Shown in pieces: positions 55,760-64,000 of a stretch of DNA of 64,000 bases. Where the stretch lies: the NCBI RefSeq assembly GCF_020520425.1, contig NC_079487.1, positions 11,889,501 through 11,953,500 on the forward strand, in the 5' to 3' direction. This DNA comes from Spinacia oleracea (lineage: Eukaryota; Streptophyta; Magnoliopsida; Caryophyllales; Amaranthaceae). The position numbers were made by a program, and so were the translations under genes. The notes beneath the pieces were generated by a model. That model saw only the letters and a list, made by a program, of their open reading frames with translations. It did no database searches and had not been told where the DNA came from. Numbering within the stretch: the first letter of the stretch is position 1; each line of letters opens with the position of its first letter.

Positions 55760-56623
55760 GTCTCCCACTTGTCCTTAGGGACAAGTGTGCATTTCCTTAT
55801 TCCTTTGTCGCTCGATGCTTGCTCTTGAACATAAGGTAAGAGTTGTCATCCTTATTATGTCCAGAGGTGTTCCTCGGTTTCAGAGTTCAACTGATCAAAT
55901 AAACAGATAATCATAGCCTATGATTCATCCGAGCACGGCCATGCATTTCACAGTTTCTAGCTCTCCGAGTGGCCTTGTACAACTTTTAAGCATCTCATCC
56001 CGATTTATGGGAGGACAATCCCAATCTTGCGATCTTGAGATTAGACTTCGTTTGATAGGTGATTACCTGAGCGTTGCCTTTATAGCCTCCTTTTACGGTG
56101 CGACGGTTGGTCAACGTCAAAGCAACCAGTTCTCAAACAAGTAATCTCAAATCACTCAGGTATTGAGGATTTAGTGTCTAATAATTTAATGAAATTTACT
56201 TATGACAGACTTTCATCTCTTACAGTAAAGTTTCATAGGTCTTGTCCGATACTAGTCTTCCCAAAGTAAGTATCTATGCAAATGATTATGACATTGCCAT
56301 GTCCACATAGTTCAAGAAACAGAACTACTAGTCATCTTGCATTCTAATCGTCTAACGTTTTCTATGCGTCCAATTTTATAGAAAACTCCGACTAGGGACC
56401 ATTTTCAACCTTTGACATTCAAGTTCACTTGATAGACATTTCTTAGTCACAGGACTGGTCCTGACAGTCTATCTTGAATATATCGTCAAATTGAAGGGAC
56501 TCATCATTTAATAAACCACAAATTAAATGGAAAAATGAATTCTTTTCATTTATTGTGAATGATTAACCAATAATGTTTTACAAAGATTTAAACTCTAAAA
56601 CTTTAAAACATTAAACAGAGACA
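55760..56623 (-). other. Polypurine tract and 3' noncoding region of B2
   Basis: The tract GTGGGAGAC (minus strand) abuts the LTR. The rest aligns with 16954-17455 plus 25415-25690 of B1, which confirms where the Athila element cut into B1. Confidence 0.85.
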
Positions 56624-59600
56624 TCAAAGCCATTCTCCAATATGCTTGATTCCCATAGCTGCAGTGTGCGAGTTGTGCTTCGCCTGCGGCAGAGGTTTAG
56701 TCAATGGATCTGATATGTTGTCATCAGTTCCAATTTTGCTTATCTCGACTTCTTTTCTTTCAACGAACTCTCGTAGAAGGTGAAATCTACGAAGTACATG
56801 CTTGACTCTCTGGTGGTGTCTAGGCTCTTTTGCCTGTGCAATAGCTCCGTTATTGTCACAATACAGGGCTATTGGTCCTTTAATGGAGGGGACTACACCA
56901 AGTTCACCTATGAACTTCCTTAGCCATATAGCTTCCTTTGCTGCTTCATGTGCAGCAATGTACTCCGCTTCAGTTGTAGAATCCGCAATGGTGCTTTGCT
57001 TAGCACTTTTCCAGCTTACTGCTCCTCTGTTGAGGCAGAAGACAAACCCAGACTGTGATCTGAAATCATCTTTGTCGGTTTGAAAACTTGCGTCCGTATA
57101 GCCTTTAACAATTAATTCATCATCTCCACCATAGACCAGGAAGTCATCTTTGTGCCTTTTCAGGTACTTCAGAATGTTCTTGGCAGCAGTCCAATGCGCC
57201 TCTCCTGGGTCTGACTGGTATCTGCTCGTAGCACTGAGTGCGTACGCAACATCCGGGCGTGTACATATCATAGCATACATTATTGAACCAATCAATGATG
57301 CATATGGAATCCCATTCATTCGTCTACGCTCATCAAGTGTTTTTGGGCACTGAGTCTTGCTTAGAGTCATTCCATGAGACATGGGTAGGTAGCCTCGCTT
57401 GGAGTCCGCCATCTTGAACCTATCAAGCACCTTATTGATATAAGTGCTTTGACTAAGTCCAATCATCCTTTTAGATCTATCTCTGTAAATCTTGATGCCC
57501 AATATGTACTGTGCTTCTCCTAGATCCTTCATCGAAAAACATTTCCCAAGCCAAATCTTGACAGAGTTCAACATAGGAATGTCATTTTCGATAAGCAATA
57601 TGTCGTCGACATATAATACTAGGAAAGCAATTTTGCTCCCACTGACCTTCTTGTATACACAAGATTCGTCTGCGTTCTTGATGAAACCAAAGTCCTTGAC
57701 TGCTTCATCAAAACGTATATTCCAGCTCCTGGATGCCTGCTTCAATCCGTAGATTGACTTCTTTAGCTTGCATACCTTTTTAGCATTCTTTGGATCCTCA
57801 AAACCTTCAGGCTGTGTCATAAACACAGTTTCTGTTAAAACGCCGTTTAAGAAAGCAGTTTTGACATCCATCTGCCATATTTCGTAATCGTAATATGCAG
57901 CGATTGCTAACATTATCCGAATAGACTTTAGCATTGCAACTGGTGAAAAGGTTTCATCGTAATCCACACCGTGGACTTGCCTATAACCTTTTGCAACCAA
58001 TCTAGCTTTGAAAACTTCAAGTTTCCCATCCTTGTCCTTTTTCAGTTTGAAAACCCATTTGCTTCCAATGGCTTGGTAGCCATCTGGCAAATCGACCAAA
58101 TCCCATACTTGGTTTTCAGACATGGAGTACAATTCAGATTGCATGGCTTCTTGCCATTGCTTGGAGCTAGGGATCGTCATAGCTTGTTTGTAAGTCGCAG
58201 GTTCATCACTTTCAAGTAATAGAACGTCATAGCTCTCGTTCGTCAAAATACCTAAGTACCTTTCCGGTTGAGATCTATATCTTTGCGATCTACGCGGGGT
58301 AACATTTCTAGATTGACCATGATTCTCACCAGATTCTTCTAAAGATCTCTGAGTTTCATCCTGAATGTCATCTTGAGCATTCTTTAGAGTTTGTTGTTCG
58401 ACTCGAATTTCTTCGAGGTCTACTTTTCTCCCACTTGTCATTTTGGAAATGTGATCTTTCTCCAAAAAGACACCATCTCGAGCAACAAACACTTTGTTCT
58501 CAGATGTATTGTAGAAGTAATACCCCTTTGTTTCCTTTGGATAGCCCACAAGGATACATTTGTCAGATTTTGGATGAAGTTTGTCTGAAATTAATCGTTT
58601 GACGTATACTTCACATCCCCAAATCTTAAGAAAAGACACATTTGGAGGCTTTCCAAACCATAATTCGTATGGAGTCTTTTCGACAGCTTTAGACGGAGCT
58701 CTATTTATAGTGAGTGCAGCTGTATTTAGTGCATGTCCCCAAAATTCTAATGGAAGTTCGGCCTGACCCATCATTGACCTGACCATGTCTAGCAAGGTTC
58801 TGTTCCTCCGTTCCGACACACCGTTCCATTGTGGTGTTCCAGGAGGAGTCAATTCTGATAGAATTCCACATTCTTTCAGATGGTCATCAAATTCATAGCT
58901 CAGATATTCACCGCCTCTATCAGACCGCAGTGCTTTAATCTTCTTGCCTAATTGATTCTCTACTTCACTCTGAAATTCCTTGAATTTGTCAAAGGATTCA
59001 GACTTATGCTTCATTAGGTAGACATAACCATACCTACTGAAGTCATCAGTGAAAGTGATAAAGTAGCTGAAACCACCTCTAGCATTTGTACTCATTGGTC
59101 CACATACATCTGTATGGATTAAACCCAATAGTTCATTTGCTCTTTCTCCAACTTTAGAGAAAGGTTGCTTTGTCATTTTGCCAAGTAAACATGATTCGCA
59201 TTTACCATAATCCTCTAAGTCAAATGGTTCTAGAATTCCTTCCTTTTGAAGTCTTTCTAAGCGTTTCAAGTTTATATGGCCTAATCGACAATGCCACAGA
59301 TAGGTGAGATCTGAATCATCCTTTTTGGCCTTTTTGGTATTTATGTTATAAACTTGTTTGTCGTGATCTAATAAATAAAGTCCATTGACTAATCTAGCAG
59401 ATCCATAAAACATCTCTTTAAAATAAAACGAACAACTATTGTCTTTTATTAAAAAGGAAAATCCCTTAGCATCTAAGCAAGAAACTGAAATGATGTTTTT
59501 AGTAAGACTTGGAACATGGAAACATTCTTCCAGTTCCAAAACTAGCCCGGAGGGCAACGACAAATAGTAAGTTCCTACAGCTAATGCAGCAATCCGTGCT

Positions 59601-60589
59601 CCATTTCCCACTCGTAGGTCGACTTCACCCTTGCTTAACTTTCTACTTCTTCTTAGTCCCTGTGGATTGGAACATAAGTGTGAGCCACAACCTGTATCTA
59701 ATACCCAAGAAGTTGAATTAGCAAGTATACAGTCCATAACGAAAATACCTGAAGATGGAACGACTGTTCCGTTCTTCTGATCTTCCTTTAGCTTCAAGCA
59801 ATCTCTCTTCCAATGCCCCTTCTTCTTGCAGTAGAAGCATTCGGATTCAGAAGTGGGTTGACTGACCTTCCTCTTTACAGATTTGGCGCCAGTTTGCTTA
59901 GTTGGGCTGGCCTTGTTGCCACCTTTCTTAGCATTCCTCTTCTTTCCAGATTTCTTGAACTTGCCCCCACGCACCATAAGCACATCCTGCTTATCACTTT
60001 TGAGCGTCTTTTCAGCGGTCTTCAGCATACCGTGAAGCTCAGTGAGCGTTTTGTCCAGACTATTCATACTGTAGTTCAGTTTGAACTGATCATACCCGCT
60101 ATGAAGAGAATGGAGGATGCTGTCTATAGCCATTTCCTGAGAAAATTGTTGATCCAGCCGACTCATATTATCAATGAGTCCAATCATTTTGAGAACATGT
60201 GGACTTACGGGCTCGCCTTTCTTAAGCTTGGTCTCAAGAATTTGCCTATGAGTCTCGAATCTTTCGACTCGAGCCAGATCTTGGAACATGTTCTTCAACT
60301 CACTGATGATTGTGAAAGCATCTGAGTTGATGAACGTTTTCTGCAGATCCGCACTCATGGTGGCGAGCATTAGACATTTCACATCCTTGTTGGCATCAAT
60401 CCAACGATTGAGGGCTGCCTGAGTGACCCCGTCGCCTGCGGCTTCGGGCATCGCCTCATCTAGGACATACTCCTTTTCTTCCTGCATAAGAACTATTTGC
60501 AAGTTCCTTTGCCAGTCAAGGAAGTTTTTCCCGTTCAACTTCTCCTTTTCGAGAATTGATCGAATGTTGAATGAATTGTTGTTTGCCAT
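56624..60589 (-). CDS. Intact Ty1/copia gag-pol polyprotein (B2)
   Basis: One frame encodes 1321 residues from the ATG at 60589 (MANNNSFNIRSILEKEKLNG); an upstream in-frame ATG adds 31 untypical residues. Domains in order: gag with a UBN2-like core; a CCHC knuckle (CFYCKKKGHWKRDC) at about residue 250; aspartic protease (WVLDTGCGSHLC) at about 293; integrase with its zinc finger (WHCRLGHIN) at about 430, then HTDVCGP, DRGGEY at about 557 and GVSERRNRT; RT with FKARLVAKGY and YVDDILL at about 993; RNase H with GYTDASF at about 1163, STTEAEY and CDNNGAI. The integrase-before-RT order is copia. No stop or missing catalytic motif was seen, so it could be functional. It resembles the Tork/Angela side of copia, but the lineage is not settled. 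Confidence 0.95.
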   Translation of the reverse strand: MANNNSFNIRSILEKEKLNGKNFLDWQRNLQIVLMQEEKEYVLDEAMPEAAGDGVTQAALNRWIDANKDVKCLMLATMSADLQKTFINSDAFTIISELKNMFQDLARVERFETHRQILETKLKKGEPVSPHVLKMIGLIDNMSRLDQQFSQEMAIDSILHSLHSGYDQFKLNYSMNSLDKTLTELHGMLKTAEKTLKSDKQDVLMVRGGKFKKSGKKRNAKKGGNKASPTKQTGAKSVKRKVSQPTSESECFYCKKKGHWKRDCLKLKEDQKNGTVVPSSGIFVMDCILANSTSWVLDTGCGSHLCSNPQGLRRSRKLSKGEVDLRVGNGARIAALAVGTYYLSLPSGLVLELEECFHVPSLTKNIISVSCLDAKGFSFLIKDNSCSFYFKEMFYGSARLVNGLYLLDHDKQVYNINTKKAKKDDSDLTYLWHCRLGHINLKRLERLQKEGILEPFDLEDYGKCESCLLGKMTKQPFSKVGERANELLGLIHTDVCGPMSTNARGGFSYFITFTDDFSRYGYVYLMKHKSESFDKFKEFQSEVENQLGKKIKALRSDRGGEYLSYEFDDHLKECGILSELTPPGTPQWNGVSERRNRTLLDMVRSMMGQAELPLEFWGHALNTAALTINRAPSKAVEKTPYELWFGKPPNVSFLKIWGCEVYVKRLISDKLHPKSDKCILVGYPKETKGYYFYNTSENKVFVARDGVFLEKDHISKMTSGRKVDLEEIRVEQQTLKNAQDDIQDETQRSLEESGENHGQSRNVTPRRSQRYRSQPERYLGILTNESYDVLLLESDEPATYKQAMTIPSSKQWQEAMQSELYSMSENQVWDLVDLPDGYQAIGSKWVFKLKKDKDGKLEVFKARLVAKGYRQVHGVDYDETFSPVAMLKSIRIMLAIAAYYDYEIWQMDVKTAFLNGVLTETVFMTQPEGFEDPKNAKKVCKLKKSIYGLKQASRSWNIRFDEAVKDFGFIKNADESCVYKKVSGSKIAFLVLYVDDILLIENDIPMLNSVKIWLGKCFSMKDLGEAQYILGIKIYRDRSKRMIGLSQSTYINKVLDRFKMADSKRGYLPMSHGMTLSKTQCPKTLDERRRMNGIPYASLIGSIMYAMICTRPDVAYALSATSRYQSDPGEAHWTAAKNILKYLKRHKDDFLVYGGDDELIVKGYTDASFQTDKDDFRSQSGFVFCLNRGAVSWKSAKQSTIADSTTEAEYIAAHEAAKEAIWLRKFIGELGVVPSIKGPIALYCDNNGAIAQAKEPRHHQRVKHVLRRFHLLREFVERKEVEISKIGTDDNISDPLTKPLPQAKHNSHTAAMGIKHIGEWL

Positions 60590-62571
60590 ATTAAAAACTA
60601 CAATTGAAAAGAATAAACAAATAAATACCCATTCACAGTTTCTCTTAATAAACTTAAATTCTAGCATACATGCATAATTCAATGTTTATTAAGCATTTTA
60701 TTCAAGTTATGTGTTCCGGCAGGTGTGAATAAAATGATTCCAAGATCCTAAAATCATTGAAGAACTAAGCACAGTTTGTCGACTTAATCCTAGAACATTT
60801 TAGGTAAGCAAAAACCTTTTGCTAATAGTCTAGAAACTATTCTTGGTTGATAGGTACGTCTAAGAACTTATTAGGTAAACCTATCGATTTTGCCACGACA
60901 TAAAAGGACTCCTTACTTATATCGTTGAGTTTCACCAAAACTAACATGTACTCACAATTATTTGTGTACCTTGCCCCTTTAGGACCAATAAGTAACACCT
61001 CGCTGAGCGAAAACTATTACTAGATTGATGTAAAGGATATCCAAGCAAGTGTATATTTTGGCATGGCACCTTTTAACTCAATTTTTAAGTTTGGAACTTA
61101 AGGCTCTTACTATGTTGGTTAGATTTTAAGTGAACTAAAATCCTTAATCATGCAACATAATCAAGCCACAATCTTACGCATAATTAAGACATATTTAAAG
61201 CAATAAATAACTTAAAGCATGCATAAGATAAATGTGATCTAGTATGGCCCGACTTCATCTTGAAGCTTTGACTTCAAAGTCCGTCTTGAAAATCTCCGTG
61301 GGAGGCACCATTTTCTTCAAATAGGATAAGCTATAACTAATTACAACTATTTGATGGTACGCATACCATATTTGAATTGAAAAATAACTTTGGTACTTTA
61401 GACCAATTACATTCAAATTAATGGTACGCAGACCATATTTTCTATCCTATTTGGGCCATACTAGTCACTTCATAACCTGCAAAACAGTACATATACAATA
61501 CATACCATTCACCCATTCATTATCATGAATGGCCCACATAGCTGGTTAGTAAAACACATTATGCATCACGTAAACATTTGCAGCAATTAATCAAGGGCAC
61601 CAATAATCTACCAATTATTCAGTCCTTATTAATTCTAATCAAGTTGTTTTAACCTTAAGGATTCGTAGACCTAATCAAGAGTTTATGACTAAAAGGGCTC
61701 CCACTTAAACCAATAAATTCATACGCTTTACTAATTTTAAACATAAAAATGTATTTCAAGTCTAACCGGAAACATACAAATTTAATTAAAATTTAAAGCT
61801 CATATAAATTTATAATTGAATCCAAAAAGTTTAATTTAATTTCAGTCGTATTTAAATTAATTCATGATTTTAATTTTAGTAAAATAATTAGAATAAATAA
61901 AATTTATTATAATTACAATATTCAAAATTAAAATCCAAGAAAATAATTTAAATTATTAATTTTAAAATTAATTAAAATTACGTAAACTGAAAACTTTCAA
62001 ATTAAACATTCAAAACGATCTAATCGCAACGCAAACACCCTACGCATCGCACTCCCATGGGCCGCACGCACACAGCCATCGCTGGCCATGTGCGCGCAGC
62101 CCATGCGCTCGTCGCATAGCTGCTACATCTTCCATCGCAAGCCATCGCTCGCTGTGCGCGCGAGCCATTGCGCGCGATCAATCGCTGGGCGCAGCGCTCG
62201 TGGCACGCGAGCTTGCGCTCGCTGCGCGCGAGGCTGCGCGCGCTTGCGCGAGGCAGTGCGCGTCGTGGCGCAGCTCGCTTGCTGCCCACACACGACTGCC
62301 TTGGCTTGCCTTTCGCCCATGCCCATTTGTTCATAGCTCGTGGCCCACGACACAAGGCAGGGCTGCTGCCTTGTGCTCGTGCACCATGCCCTTGCTCATT
62401 GCATTGTGCCGCACGGGCGACGAGCTCCCTTGCTCGTCGTCGCATGCCCGCACTATACAACACCCCTTAAGGGTAACACGAAGCGTCCATTGCTTTGTGC
62501 GTGCAAGTTATATGAACGAATCGCATAAAAATTAAAATTTATATTTAAAATTAATGACAAATTAAATAATA
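60590..62571 (-). other. Leader of B2
   Basis: About 2 kb upstream of gag on the element strand, nearly identical to 29821-31900 of B1. It includes a GC-rich island (62040-62460) with many small open frames on both strands that reflect composition only. It ends where the LINE begins. Confidence 0.8.
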
Positions 62572-62673
62572 CTTCGTACAAAGAGAGAGAAACTCTAGAG
62601 AGAAGCGAGAGAAAACCTTGCCTTCTCCCCCAAGTTTCCCTTCGGTGCATGATCTCCATTGTGCACTGCTGCC

Positions 62674-63954
62674 ATGGCAAGGAAGTCTGGGGGCAAAATG
62701 CAAGGTAGTAAGCATGGCAATGCAAAGCAGAAACCAAGAGGACCTTCATCTGATTCTCAGGCTCTTAGGACTCGATCGATTGAGGAGGTTTTAGGAGTCG
62801 AAGCACTGGATTTGACGATTGAAAATGAAATTCTCACCCCCAAATCTGGATTGAAACACTTGCAAGCTCGTTCTGAACTCAGGCATTCCTTCAATGAGTG
62901 GATGCAATCTGTTCACAGATCAGCTAACAAGGTGAATAATACTCCATCTAATGTTGACATTGGTACGATTTCCATTCCAATATTGCAACAATTTGATGAA
63001 GTAATGACTGAACATGCTGATAGTGTTGATGATGAATTTAGGCCACCTGATCCAATTGAAATGCATCCTGTTTCTAGCCCTGTACAGATTGATTTTAATG
63101 ATATACAGGATGAGGTGGATTTTTGGAATTCTTCCATAATCTGCTATATTATTGGTGCTAATCCCCCAATACATGTTATGGAAGGGTTTATTAGGAGAAT
63201 CTGGAAGAACTTTAATGTTGATAAGGTGGTGTTGGTGAAAAAGGGGATCTACTTAGTGAGATTTCTGACTATGGACATGAGAGACAAAGTCACTTCTGGC
63301 CATTTTTTCTTTGACAGCAAACCTATGATAGTGAAACCCTGGAGTGTTGATATGGATATGGAGAAGGAAGAGATCAAATCTGTCCCCATCTGGATTCAGT
63401 TGATTCTGAATTTTAAATATTGGGGTGAAAAATCTCTTTTCAAGATTGTGAGTCAGTTAGGCAAACCAATTAAGAGGGATGCAGCCACTGTGAGTAGGGA
63501 TAAACTTCAGTATGCTAGGGTGTTGGTTGATATGCCAATTACACAAAAGCTTCCTGATCAAGTTTCATTTATGAATGAGCATAGTGAGATGGTTCAGGTA
63601 CCTATCACCTATGAGTGGAGACCAACTGTTTGTGATAATTGCAAACTAGTTGGACATTCAACCATTGAGTGTAGGAAGGGGAAAACTAAGAGAATATGGG
63701 TGCAGAAAAAACAACAAGTTCAGAATCACACAGAAGTGGTGGCACCAGAGGTGGATCAGGAGGGGTTTCAGAGAACTCTCAGGCCAATCAGGGTTAGACC
63801 TACCAATTTGGTTCCAACACCAGTTGTTAATTCTTTCCAAATGCTGAATGATGATGGTGGTCACAGTGCTTGCAGTACTGCTGAGTTGGATAGGGAAGAT
63901 GACATTGAGGAGGGTAGCACAGGAAGAGGGAACTCTTCCAAATCTTATGGATAG
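62674..63954 (+). CDS. LINE ORF1 (gag-like RNA-binding protein)
   Basis: This 426-residue frame starts at the ATG in GCCATGG at 62674 (MARKSGGKMQGSKHGNAKQK), the first good start after the leader. The N-terminal part is basic. A DUF4283-like region lies near residues 145-260 (FIRRIWKNFNVDKVVLVKKG, FFFDSKPMIVKPWSVDMD, PIWIQL). A single CCHC knuckle (CDNCKLVGHSTIEC) begins at about residue 320 and is followed by a basic stretch. This is the usual plan of plant L1-type ORF1, which binds LINE RNA. The frame is intact. Its stop overlaps the start of ORF2. Confidence 0.88.
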   Translation: MARKSGGKMQGSKHGNAKQKPRGPSSDSQALRTRSIEEVLGVEALDLTIENEILTPKSGLKHLQARSELRHSFNEWMQSVHRSANKVNNTPSNVDIGTISIPILQQFDEVMTEHADSVDDEFRPPDPIEMHPVSSPVQIDFNDIQDEVDFWNSSIICYIIGANPPIHVMEGFIRRIWKNFNVDKVVLVKKGIYLVRFLTMDMRDKVTSGHFFFDSKPMIVKPWSVDMDMEKEEIKSVPIWIQLILNFKYWGEKSLFKIVSQLGKPIKRDAATVSRDKLQYARVLVDMPITQKLPDQVSFMNEHSEMVQVPITYEWRPTVCDNCKLVGHSTIECRKGKTKRIWVQKKQQVQNHTEVVAPEVDQEGFQRTLRPIRVRPTNLVPTPVVNSFQMLNDDGGHSACSTAELDREDDIEEGSTGRGNSSKSYG

Positions 63955-64000
63955 GATATTATCTTGGAATGTTAGGGGTATCAACCTAGCTCAGAAACAG
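63947..64000 (+). CDS. LINE ORF2, first 18 codons (endonuclease start)
   Basis: The ATG at 63947 opens a frame reading MDRILSWNVRGINLAQKQ up to the window edge. ILSWNVRG is the first motif of the apurinic-type endonuclease of plant L1 ORF2. The frame is +1 to ORF1, and the two overlap by 8 bases in ATGGATAG, which suggests reinitiation or coupled translation. Confidence 0.88.
   Translation, partial: MDRILSWNVRGINLAQKQ

Larger units (their letters stand above)
54390..62571 (-). mobile_element. copia retrotransposon B2 with intact polyprotein, 5' end interrupted
   Basis: This is the same family and orientation as B1. The 3' LTR (54390-55759), 3' noncoding region, polyprotein (56624-60589) and leader (to about 62571) are present. 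A LINE interrupts the leader and the 5' LTR lies outside the window. It lies inside a CACTA element. The intact polyprotein makes it a candidate source of enzymes for B1. Confidence 0.92.
62572..64000 (+). mobile_element. L1-type LINE, 5' part
   Basis: B1 and B2 leaders align up to about 62570 and then part, which marks the LINE 5' end. A short 5' leader (CTTCGTACAAAGAGAGAGAA...) is followed by ORF1 and the first 18 codons of ORF2. The rest is outside the window. The presence of the 5' leader suggests that this is not a heavily 5'-truncated copy. Confidence 0.85.

Overview
This window is a gene-poor, repeat-dense stretch of a plant nuclear genome. The evidence is Ty1/copia and Ty3/gypsy LTR retrotransposons of plant type (SIRE-like, Athila-like, Tat/Retand-like), L1-type LINEs with plant zf-RVT and DUF4283-like proteins, Stowaway MITEs, CACTA and Helitron ends and a tRNA-derived SINE. 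A eudicot is likely. The exact taxon cannot be read from the sequence.

Layout. Positions 78-6108 hold a complete copia element (A) with a 5-bp target duplication; its gag-pol carries one stop and one frameshift. From 6114 to 12835 lies old non-genic DNA with a tRNA-like sequence, a CACTA end, several MITEs, a LINE relic and an old copia LTR. Positions 12836-38790 are a nested retrotransposon cluster: a SIRE-like element (LTR 12836-14947) was hit by a copia element B1 (15603-33935, minus strand), which was hit by a gag-protease-only Athila element (17456-25414). The cluster abuts a broken Tat/Retand gypsy pol and its LTR (35494-38790). From 39 to 48 kb there are mostly small DNA transposons, a SINE, LINE debris and Helitrons. 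A compact gag-only copia element (D) sits at 48248-50064. Positions 50246-51525 repeat the segment at 12104-12835. A CACTA element starts at 51937 and is interrupted by a second copy of family B (B2, from 54390) with an intact 1321-residue polyprotein. An L1-type LINE (from about 62572) is inserted in the B2 leader and runs off the window.

How the parts relate. No confident host protein gene was found. The clearest theme is non-autonomy: B1 has near-identical LTRs but a decayed pol, the Athila element encodes only gag and protease, and D encodes only gag. All have LTR pairs and target duplications showing they moved, so enzymes must have come from elsewhere; B2 is a plausible donor for B1. 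A second point of interest is element A, which lacks a tRNA-type primer site next to its LTR and instead has 13 bases there exactly complementary to its own LTR. Divergence values are hand counts.
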